A DNA stretch of 5,791 bases from Burkholderiales bacterium (GTDB lineage: Bacteria > Pseudomonadota > Gammaproteobacteria > Burkholderiales > Burkholderiaceae_C): assembly GCA_947458895.1 (NCBI GenBank), contig CANHBY010000115.1:1-5791 (forward strand), written 5' to 3'. Both the position numbers and the translations under genes were made by a program. Of the stretch, positions 1-5,701 are shown one piece after another (the first letter of the stretch is position 1; each line of letters starts with the position of its first letter). The notes below the pieces were generated by a model, which saw only the letters and a list, made by a program, of their open reading frames with translations, did not search any database and had not been told where the DNA came from.

Positions 1-1263
1 GACACTGTGAGCGAACACGTTTTTCCCTTCATCAAAAGCATGGGGGGCGATGGTTCCACCTACAGCAAGCACATGAAGGACGCCCGCTTCACCATCCCGA
101 CACCGGCGCTGCTATCGAAGGTGGTGGACATGCTCGACCACGTCCCGATGCACGACCGGGACACCAAGGGCGACCTGTACGAATACATGCTGGGCAAGAT
201 CGCCAGCGCCGGGCAGAACGGCCAATTCCGCACCCCGCGGCACATCATCAAGCTGATGGTGGAACTCACGGCACCCACCCCCAAGGATGTCATCTGTGAC
301 CCGGCCAGCGGCACCTGTGGTTTCTTGGTCGCGGCGGGCGAATACCTGCGAGACAAGCATCCGGACTTGTTCAACGACACCACGCGCCGGGAGCATTTCC
401 ATCACGGCATGTTCCACGGCTACGACTTCGACAACACCATGCTGCGCATTGGCAGCATGAACATGGCCCTGCATGGCGTCGAAAACCCGAATATTCGCTA
501 CAAGGACTCGCTCGCGCAGGACCACGCCGGCGACGAAGAAACATACTCCCTCATCCTCGCCAACCCGCCCTTTGCCGGATCGCTGGACTTTGAAAACACC
601 GCCAAAGACCTGCTGGCGCTGGTCAAGACGAAGAAGACCGAACTGCTCTTCCTGACGCTGTTCCTGCGCCTGCTCAAGCCCGGAGGCCGGGCGGCGGTCA
701 TCGTGCCGGACGGGGTGCTGTTTGGTTCTTCCAAAGCGCACAAAGAACTGCGCCGGATGATCGTCGAGGAGCAAAAGCTCGATGCCGTCATCTCACTGCC
801 CTCCGGCTGTTTCAAGCCCTATGCCGGGGTCTCGACGGCGCTTCTGATGTTCACGAAAACCAACTCCGGCGGCACCGATCATGTCTGGTTCTACGACATG
901 CAGGCCGACGGCTGGAGCCTCGACGACAAGCGCCAACCACTGCTGTCTGAAGACAAGCTCGGCGTCTCGCCCGCCCTGCCTTTGACCGAGGCCGACCACG
1001 CCAAGAACAACTTGCCCGATGTGCTCAAGCGTTGGCAACAGCGGGAGCGGGCCGAACGGCAACGCGCGCGCACCGATCAGAGTTTCTGTGTGCCCAAGGC
1101 GGACCTTGCCGCGCAAGGCTACGACCTCTCCATCAACCGCTACACGGAAGTGGTGCATGAGGCGGTGGAGCATCTGCCACCGAAAGAGATTCTCGTCAAG
1201 CTGGCGAAGCTGGAGGAGGAGATTCAGGCGGGCATGAAGGCGCTGGAGGGAATGTTGAAGTGA
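1..1263 (+). CDS. hsdM: Type I R-M modification subunit HsdM, 5' end outside the window
   Basis: N6-adenine DNA methyltransferase subunit of a type I R-M complex. With HsdS it methylates adenines in the bipartite target, using S-adenosylmethionine. Seen, numbering from the GTG at position 7: cofactor motif I as DPASGTCGFL at about residues 98-107, and catalytic motif IV NPPF at 186-189 within ILANPPFAGS. The block GDLYEYMLGKIASAGQNGQF, followed by RTPRHII, is typical of the family. The frame is open from base 1, and the GTG at 7 sits inside a segment (HVFPFIKSMG) that in this family is preceded by an N-terminal helical domain. I therefore treat that GTG as an internal valine, with roughly 80-100 residues lying upstream of the window. 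Motif I has Cys where Gly is common (GTCG instead of GTGG), a tolerated-looking change. The gene ends in TGA overlapping the next start by 4 nt. Its last 108 bp are repeated downstream, before hsdS. Confidence 0.95.
   Translation, partial: DTVSEHVFPFIKSMGGDGSTYSKHMKDARFTIPTPALLSKVVDMLDHVPMHDRDTKGDLYEYMLGKIASAGQNGQFRTPRHIIKLMVELTAPTPKDVICDPASGTCGFLVAAGEYLRDKHPDLFNDTTRREHFHHGMFHGYDFDNTMLRIGSMNMALHGVENPNIRYKDSLAQDHAGDEETYSLILANPPFAGSLDFENTAKDLLALVKTKKTELLFLTLFLRLLKPGGRAAVIVPDGVLFGSSKAHKELRRMIVEEQKLDAVISLPSGCFKPYAGVSTALLMFTKTNSGGTDHVWFYDMQADGWSLDDKRQPLLSEDKLGVSPALPLTEADHAKNNLPDVLKRWQQRERAERQRARTDQSFCVPKADLAAQGYDLSINRYTEVVHEAVEHLPPKEILVKLAKLEEEIQAGMKALEGMLK
1156..1263 (+). repeat. Direct repeat copy A: 3' end of hsdM
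   Basis: These bases encode the last 35 codons of hsdM plus its stop, beginning at HEAVEHLPPKE. They align without gaps to 2297-2404, with 87 of 108 bases identical by hand count and 22 of 35 residues identical. The longest shared blocks include GAGGAGATTCAGGCGGG. This copy is the functional hsdM C-terminus and carries the GGAGGG ribosome site for the following nuclease gene. Confidence 0.88.
1245..1250 (+). promoter_or_regulatory. Ribosome binding site (GGAGGG) for the nuclease gene
   Basis: GGAGGG lies inside the hsdM 3' end, 9 nt before the GTG at 1260. This strong Shine-Dalgarno match supports the GTG start, which overlaps the hsdM stop as GTGA and suggests translational coupling. Confidence 0.7.
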
Positions 1264-2270
1264 CGCCCATCCTGCCGAACAACGAATTCAAGGAAGTGCT
1301 GGGGTTGATCCAGCAGGGACGCGAGACCGCCCTGCGGGCTGTCAACAGTGCGCTGGTGGAAACCTATTGGGCTGTCGGCGCCTACCTTCACCAAAAGGTC
1401 AGCGAAGTCGGATGGGGTAAAGGCGTCATCAAGACCTTGGCGAGCTGGCTGGCCGATACCGCACCGGAACTGCGCGGGTTTTCCGCGCAAAACCTCTGGC
1501 GCATGAAGCAGTTTTACGAAACCTACCACGGCCATCCAAAACTCTCGGCACTGCTGAGAGTTTTGCCCTGGACCCACCATTGCATCCTGCTGGCCCAAAG
1601 TAAAACCGAAGAGGAACGACTGTTCTACATCGAGCAAAGCGCCCGCAGCGGCTGGTCATCGCGGCAGCTGCAGGCCGCCATTGCCCGATCCACCTTCGAG
1701 CGCACCCTGCTTGCCGACCAGAAACTCGCACGGCCGTTGCGAGAATTCCCCGTGCCGGCTGCGGGCGTTTTCAAGGACAGCTACCTGTTGGATTTTCTTG
1801 ACCTGCCCGAGCGCCACCTCGAAGCCGACCTGCAAACCGCCTTGATCGCCAACTTGCGCCGCTTCCTGCTGGAGCTGGGCCACGGCTTCACATTTGTCGG
1901 CGAAAAAGTGCGCGTACAAGTCGGCAACCGCGACTTCGAGATCGATCTGCTGTTCTTCCACCGCGACCTGCGCTGCCTGGTGGCCTTCGAGCTGAAAACC
2001 GGCCAGTTCGAACCGGAACACCTCGGACAACTGTCGTTCTACCTCGAAGCCCTTGACCGTGACCACCGCCGTCCCGGCGAAAACCCCAGCATCGGCGTGC
2101 TGCTCTGCCAGCGCAAGGACGACGAAGTGGTGGAATACGCCCTCAGCCGCCACCTCTCGCCCACCCTGGTCGCCGACTACGAAACCCGGCTGCTGCCCAA
2201 AGAACTGCTGCGGCAGAAACTGCATGAATGGCGCGCGATGCTTGAACTGGTCGAGGGGGAATCGGAATGA
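1260..2270 (+). CDS. DUF1016/YhcG-type PD-(D/E)XK nuclease-domain protein, type I R-M accessory
   Basis: A 336-residue protein of the DUF1016 (YhcG) family, predicted nucleases often found inside type I R-M loci; their exact role is not settled. The N-terminal half (about residues 10-150) shows family hallmarks: ETYWAVGAYL, NLWRMKQFYETY, and LPWTHHCILL. The C-terminal half carries a PD-(D/E)XK core: D229 in FEIDLLFFHR, E244-x-K246 in VAFELKTGQF, and a Q257xxxY261 motif in GQLSFYL. All expected catalytic positions are present, so the enzyme looks active. Length is normal for the family and no signal peptide or membrane segment is seen. The start is GTG, chosen for its 4-nt overlap with the hsdM stop and the GGAGGG site. 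The gene is flanked on both sides by copies of the hsdM 3' end, which suggests it was inserted between hsdM and hsdS. It might add a second cleavage or DNA-processing activity, or modulate restriction; that is inference. Confidence 0.93.
   Translation: MTPILPNNEFKEVLGLIQQGRETALRAVNSALVETYWAVGAYLHQKVSEVGWGKGVIKTLASWLADTAPELRGFSAQNLWRMKQFYETYHGHPKLSALLRVLPWTHHCILLAQSKTEEERLFYIEQSARSGWSSRQLQAAIARSTFERTLLADQKLARPLREFPVPAAGVFKDSYLLDFLDLPERHLEADLQTALIANLRRFLLELGHGFTFVGEKVRVQVGNRDFEIDLLFFHRDLRCLVAFELKTGQFEPEHLGQLSFYLEALDRDHRRPGENPSIGVLLCQRKDDEVVEYALSRHLSPTLVADYETRLLPKELLRQKLHEWRAMLELVEGESE
1538..1564 (+). other. Strong hairpin with A and T flanks inside the nuclease gene
   Basis: AAAACTCTCGGC, loop ACT, GCTGAGAGTTTT forms a 12-bp stem with one G-U pair and a 3-nt loop. 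It resembles an intrinsic terminator, but the T run is only four bases and forms part of the stem. It encodes KLSALLRVL, a segment resembling a common family motif, so coding constraint may explain part of the symmetry. It could cause pausing or attenuation ahead of hsdS; there is no direct evidence for this. Confidence 0.5.
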
Positions 2271-2296
2271 TGCGATACGCAATGCTTCGTGATCTG

Positions 2297-2404
2297 CATG
2301 AGGCGGCGGAGCACCGGCCAGCGAAGGAGATGTTTGCCCGGCTGGCGAAACTGGGGGAGGAGATTCAGGCGGGGATGAGGGCGTTGGGGGGGGTGTTCAC
2401 GTGA
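2297..2404 (+). repeat. Direct repeat copy B: hsdM-tail duplicate before hsdS
   Basis: This is the second copy of the 108-bp hsdM tail, 1,141 bp downstream of copy A and gapless against it. It shows 21 substitutions, several of them A to G (Lys to Arg, Glu to Gly), and one region has become a run of eight G. It ends in the same TGA, embedded in GTGAC at both junctions. Confidence 0.88.
2386..2393 (+). promoter_or_regulatory. G8 tract at the hsdS ribosome-binding position
   Basis: Eight consecutive G end 7 nt before the hsdS GTG (2401), where a Shine-Dalgarno sequence is expected. The matching place in copy A is GGAGGG. The run is purine-rich enough to act as a weak ribosome site. It is also a homopolymer whose length change would alter spacing and shift the coupled upstream frame. 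Confidence 0.45.
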
Positions 2405-3534
2405 CTTACCCCATGAAGCCGCTGTCTGCACTTGGAAGGATTCAGACCGGTTCCACGCCACTTACAGCAGAAGACAAATTTTGGGGCGGAGACTACCCCT
2501 TTGTGACCCCAGCTGAGCTGGACCAAGGCCGCCCGATCGCCCGCACACAAAGAACATTATCCGAGGACGGTGTAGCACAATCTAGGCTGCTGCAAGAGGG
2601 GGCAGTTATGGTCTGCTGCATCGGCTCACTTGGCAAAATAGGCATTGCAGGCGGGCCAGTAGTTACCAATCAGCAAATCAACTCGATTGAGTTCGATACA
2701 ACGAAAATCTTGCCGAAGTACGGCTATTACGCCTGCCAAAGGTTGAAGCCTACGCTCCTATCAATGGCTCCCGCGACGACAGTTCCGATAGTGAGCAAGT
2801 CGAAATTTGGTGAGCTTAAAATTCCTGTTCCCCCCCTCCCCGAACAACGCCGCATAGCCGCCATCCTCGACCAAGCCGATGCCCTGCGCGCCGAGCGCCG
2901 GGAAGCCTTGGCGCATCTGGACAATCTCACGCAGGCGATTTTTATTGAGATGTTTGGGGAGGCAGACCAAAACCCTCAAGGCTGGCCGACAAAACCGCTT
3001 AGAGAACTTGGCCGTGTCGTCACTGGCCGCACTCCTCCAAGTTTAAAAGATGGGATGTTCGGGGGTGCTATTCCTTTTATTACCCCCGGAGACCTTGATT
3101 CTCAAGAACCAGTAAAACGCACACTGACTGAAGCTGGCGCTGCCGAAGTCGAGATGGTTAGATCTGGCTCAACTTTGGTTTGCTGCATAGGAACTATCGG
3201 AAAAATGGGGAACGTAAATGTGGCATCCGCATTTAATCAGCAAATAAATGCTGTCGAATGGGGTAGGGATATTGATGACCACTTTGGCCTTGCCGCTCTC
3301 GGATTTTTTAAAAAAATCCTTACATCGAGGGCCACGTCAACAACTGTACCCATTCTCAACAAATCAAATTTCGAAAAGCTGGAAATACCTGTTCCTCCAA
3401 AACACTTGCAGCAAGTATTTACTCAAAGAGTGGAGGCCGTGGGTCGCACCAAAGAGCTTCAGAAGAAGTCAGCCGAACAAATTGACAACCTCTTCGCCTC
3501 CCTCCAACACCGCGCCTTCCGAGGAGATCTGTAA
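2401..3534 (+). CDS. hsdS: Type I R-M specificity subunit HsdS
   Basis: DNA-recognition subunit that places HsdM and HsdR on a bipartite target. The 377-residue layout is classical: TRD1 (about 1-145), a central conserved helical spacer (about 146-190, starting LPEQRRIAAILDQADALRAE), TRD2 (about 195-330), and a distal conserved helix (about 331-377, ending HRAFRGDL). Both TRDs share the same pattern: KPL..LGR..TG.TP, then GG..PF.TP..LD, then VCCIG..GK.G, then NQQIN, and each ends TTVPI..KS.F..L.IPVPP. The GTG start at 2401 is preferred because it overlaps the preceding TGA by 4 nt; ATG at 2413 is the alternative. The region around 3000-3450, mostly TRD2, is visibly richer in A/T than hsdM or the nuclease gene, which fits TRD exchange by transfer. 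No frameshift or stop is seen, so it appears intact. Confidence 0.95.
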   Translation: MTYPMKPLSALGRIQTGSTPLTAEDKFWGGDYPFVTPAELDQGRPIARTQRTLSEDGVAQSRLLQEGAVMVCCIGSLGKIGIAGGPVVTNQQINSIEFDTTKILPKYGYYACQRLKPTLLSMAPATTVPIVSKSKFGELKIPVPPLPEQRRIAAILDQADALRAERREALAHLDNLTQAIFIEMFGEADQNPQGWPTKPLRELGRVVTGRTPPSLKDGMFGGAIPFITPGDLDSQEPVKRTLTEAGAAEVEMVRSGSTLVCCIGTIGKMGNVNVASAFNQQINAVEWGRDIDDHFGLAALGFFKKILTSRATSTTVPILNKSNFEKLEIPVPPKHLQQVFTQRVEAVGRTKELQKKSAEQIDNLFASLQHRAFRGDL

Positions 3535-3741
3535 GTGAGCCACCCCGCCTTCCTTCCCCTTCCTCAACAAAAAGCAAAGGGGGCCCCATTGGCCGAATTA
3601 CGTCAGGTCTTGCCATCCCTTCCTGAAAGCGCTGTGCAATCACTGATCCAGGAGCTTCGCGAGGAGGGCAAAGTCTGTCTCGAAGGGCAGCGTCGTTGGG
3701 CCCGCTGGAAGCTGGTGGAATATGGCACCGCTAAAGCTTAA
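3535..3741 (+). CDS. Small putative winged helix-turn-helix protein between hsdS and hsdR
   Basis: A 68-residue protein not assigned to a named family. After a proline- and lysine-containing N-terminal stretch come a helix (APLAELRQVLP), a second helix (SLPESAVQSLIQELREEGKV) and a basic, aromatic hairpin-like end (CLEGQRRWARWKLVEY). This order matches a winged helix-turn-helix fold, suggesting DNA binding. The GTG start directly follows the hsdS TAA, with GAGGAG at 3521-3526 placed 8 nt upstream, so it should be co-translated with hsdS. Its 3' end lies in a perfect 9-bp inverted repeat and the next gene is hsdR. It could control hsdR expression, or be a small helper of the R-M complex; both are inference. 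Codon use and frame look genuine, and no competing ORF has better support. Confidence 0.72.
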   Translation: MSHPAFLPLPQQKAKGAPLAELRQVLPSLPESAVQSLIQELREEGKVCLEGQRRWARWKLVEYGTAKA

Positions 3742-3763
3742 ATCGCAAAAAAATCTTTAGCGG
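3728..3763. promoter_or_regulatory. Perfect 9-bp inverted repeat spanning the end of the small gene
   Basis: CCGCTAAAG at 3728-3736 and CTTTAGCGG at 3755-3763 are exact reverse complements separated by 18 nt of A-rich sequence. The small gene's TAA (3739-3741) lies in the spacer. No T tract follows, so a rho-independent terminator is unlikely. An operator or an RNA hairpin between hsdS and hsdR expression is more plausible. Confidence 0.5.
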
Positions 3764-3877
3764 CACACGAAATTTGAAAAATATTCATAAAAATCAATAG
3801 CTTATAAAGGCCACCCTGAGTCATCAAAAGACTCAAGCCAGCTTATCCAGACCTTTAGCCACCTACATTCTGGGTCG
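3742..3877 (+). promoter_or_regulatory. AT-rich gap before hsdR, possible promoter
   Basis: This is the only real intergenic gap in the window and is much more A/T-rich than the genes. TATAAA at 3803-3808 could be a -10 box. TTGAAA at 3774-3779 looks like a -35 box but is 23 nt upstream, too far for a standard promoter, and the correctly spaced hexamer (AATATT) is poor. A promoter for hsdR is plausible from position and composition only. Confidence 0.35.
3817..3835. promoter_or_regulatory. Small palindrome TGAGTC-N7-GACTCA in the hsdR leader
   Basis: TGAGTC (3817-3822) and GACTCA (3830-3835) are perfect inverted arms with a 7-nt spacer, just downstream of the possible -10 box. The position fits an operator; a 6-bp stem without a T tract is a poor terminator. 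Arms this short can occur by chance. Confidence 0.3.
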
Positions 3878-5701
3878 ATGCGCATGAATTCCTCCAACTT
3901 CGCCTTCCTCCACCTCCCCGAATGGTCCTTCCTCTTCGAGTCTGCAAAGAAGGCGGAAGAGCTGGCGAAAGCCGATGCCCGGGGTTCGTGCTTTTACGCC
4001 CGGCGCACCCTGGAATTGGCGGTGGCGTGGCTCTACAAGCATGACCGCTCGCTGCGCCTGCCCTATCAGGACAACCTCAGCGCTCTGATTCACGAACCGA
4101 GCTTTCGGGACACGGTGGGCGATGCGATTTTCACCAAGGCCCGGCTCATCAAAGACCTCGGCAACTTGGCCGTGCACAGCACCAAGAAAATCGAGCGTTC
4201 GGATGCCGTGAGCGCCACGCGGGAACTCTTCCACTTCAGCTACTGGTTGGCTCGCACCTACGGCAGAACCGGCCGCCCTGACCCCAGCCTGACATTCAAC
4301 CTTGGGCTGCTGCCAGAGGCTGAGGCAGGTTTGGCCCCGGCCACGCAGACCTTGGAGCAGCTTCAAAAGCTGGAAGCCGACCTGCGAGCCAAGGACGAGC
4401 ATCTCTCAGTGCTGCTGGCGGACAAGGCCGCGCTGAACGAGGAACTCAAGACGCTCCGAGAGGAGGTCGCGGCGACCAAACAGGCCAATACCGCCCAACC
4501 AGACACCCACGATTATTCCGAAGCGGAAACCCGCAAGGCTTTCATCGACGTTCTGCTCAAGGAAGCTGGGTGGTACCTCGACCCCATCAAGAACTTGGAG
4601 GTCGAAGTCAACGGCATGCCCAACAATCAGGGCAAAGGCTTCGTCGATTACGTGCTCTGGGGCGATGACGGCAAGCCGCTGGCCCTGATTGAAGCCAAGC
4701 GCACCACCAAGAATCCCAACGTCGGGCAGCAGCAGGCCAAGCTCTACGCCGACTGTTTGGAGAAGATGTATGGCCAGCGCCCGGTCATCTTCTATTCCAA
4801 TGGTTACGAACACTGGATGTGGGACGACTTGGCCTACCCGCCACGCCCGGTGCAGGGCTTTTACAAGAAGCCAGAACTTGAACTGCTCATCCAGCGCCGC
4901 ACCAGCCGCAAAAAGCTGGCAAGTGTGGCCATCAACGAGGACATCATCGAGCGCTACTACCAGACCCGAGCCGTGCGCCGGGTGGGGGAAACCTTCGAGG
5001 TCGATCACCAACGCAAGTCGCTGCTGGTGATGGCGACTGGCGCAGGGAAGACCCGAACCGTCATCGCCTTGGCCGATATGCTGTTGCGCAGCAACTGGGC
5101 CAAGCGGGTGCTCTTTCTGGCCGACCGAGTGGCGCTGGTCAAACAGGCGGTGAATGCCTTCAAGGCCCACCTGCCGGACTCCTCACCAGTCAATCTGGTC
5201 ACCGACAAGGCCACCGAGGGCCGGGTGTATGTGTCGACCTACCCGACCATGATGGGCCTGATTGACGACGCCACCGACGGACAGCGCCGCTTTGGCGTCG
5301 GCCATTTCGACCTGATCATCATCGACGAGGCCCACCGCTCGGTCTATCAGAAGTACCGCGCCATCTTTGAGTACTTTGATTCCCTGCTGGTGGGCCTGAC
5401 CGCTACGCCCAAAGATGAAATCGACCACAACACCTATGGTTTGTTCGACCTCGAAACCGGGGTGCCGACCGATGCCTACGGTTTGGACGAGGCCGTGGGA
5501 GACGGCCATCTGGTGCCGCCCGTGGCGATTTCCGTTCCACTCAAGTTCCAGCGCGAAGGCATCAGGTACGACGACCTCACTGAAGAAGAAAAAGAGGAAT
5601 GGGATGCCAAGGAGTGGAGCGAGGACGGTTCCACACCGGACGAGGTATGTATTCACCCCCCCCCTCCAGCCGCAAATGCAACCCTGGAGCCACAGGTCTG
5701 A
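3878..5701 (+). CDS. hsdR: Type I R-M restriction subunit HsdR, truncated after the first motor domain
   Basis: ATP-dependent translocase/endonuclease subunit. Seen in order: a DUF4145-like N-terminal region (about residues 8-125); a coiled coil (about 157-207); a PD-(D/E)XK nuclease core with D257, E272-x-K274 and a following QQQAKLY; then superfamily 2 helicase motifs ATGAGKT (386-392), DEAH (483-486) and GLTATP (506-511). Family members usually exceed 1,000 residues. Here family-like sequence runs to about residue 590 (DGSTPDEV), followed by an unrelated 17-residue tail rich in proline and a TGA at 5699-5701. The second RecA-like domain and C-terminal helical domain are absent, so cleavage driven by translocation should be lost, though nuclease and Walker residues remain. 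ATG at 3884 (MNSSNF) is an alternative start: it is better spaced from GGG at 3872-3874 and matches the usual N-terminus. Cause of truncation: insertion, rearrangement or assembly join near 5646. Confidence 0.9.
   Translation: MRMNSSNFAFLHLPEWSFLFESAKKAEELAKADARGSCFYARRTLELAVAWLYKHDRSLRLPYQDNLSALIHEPSFRDTVGDAIFTKARLIKDLGNLAVHSTKKIERSDAVSATRELFHFSYWLARTYGRTGRPDPSLTFNLGLLPEAEAGLAPATQTLEQLQKLEADLRAKDEHLSVLLADKAALNEELKTLREEVAATKQANTAQPDTHDYSEAETRKAFIDVLLKEAGWYLDPIKNLEVEVNGMPNNQGKGFVDYVLWGDDGKPLALIEAKRTTKNPNVGQQQAKLYADCLEKMYGQRPVIFYSNGYEHWMWDDLAYPPRPVQGFYKKPELELLIQRRTSRKKLASVAINEDIIERYYQTRAVRRVGETFEVDHQRKSLLVMATGAGKTRTVIALADMLLRSNWAKRVLFLADRVALVKQAVNAFKAHLPDSSPVNLVTDKATEGRVYVSTYPTMMGLIDDATDGQRRFGVGHFDLIIIDEAHRSVYQKYRAIFEYFDSLLVGLTATPKDEIDHNTYGLFDLETGVPTDAYGLDEAVGDGHLVPPVAISVPLKFQREGIRYDDLTEEEKEEWDAKEWSEDGSTPDEVCIHPPPPAANATLEPQV

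Larger units (their letters stand above)
2267..2404 (+). pseudogene. Remnant of an hsdM 3' end, still an open 45-codon frame
   Basis: The frame starts with two ATG codons at 2267 and 2270, the first overlapping the nuclease stop as ATGA, and ends at TGA 2402-2404, overlapping the hsdS GTG start. From residue 11 it reads HEAAEHRPAKE and later GEEIQAGMRAL, matching the hsdM C-terminus without gaps. Homology may reach further up, as both copies have Arg-Tyr a few codons before HEA (RY then TEVV in hsdM; RY then AMLRDL here). It has no methyltransferase motifs, so catalysis is excluded. The simplest reading is the leftover end of an older or donor hsdM, kept because it holds the hsdS ribosome site and stop/start overlap. 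The unbroken frame means ribosomes leaving the nuclease gene could pass through it to hsdS. Whether the 45-residue peptide does anything is unknown. Confidence 0.78.

Noticed and set aside
7..9. GTG at position 7 as the true hsdM start
   Set aside because: The frame is open to base 1, no ribosome site can be judged, and the segment following it belongs to the interior of HsdM proteins, so the gene most likely begins upstream of the window.
112..774. Long reverse-strand open frame opposite hsdM
   Set aside because: The protein has biased composition without recognisable domains and lies fully opposite conserved hsdM motifs, so it is a shadow of GC-rich codon use.
3755..3763. Inverted repeat end as a rho-independent terminator
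   Set aside because: The 18-nt loop is large and the bases after the stem are CACACGAAAT, not a T tract.
4406..5170. Long reverse-strand open frame opposite hsdR
   Set aside because: It is antisense to the nuclease and Walker A regions, which carry the conserved motifs; no independent support.
5656..5664. C9 run as a frameshift that alone explains the hsdR truncation
   Set aside because: Neither alternative frame after the run restores HsdR family sequence, and divergence already starts before the run at about 5646.
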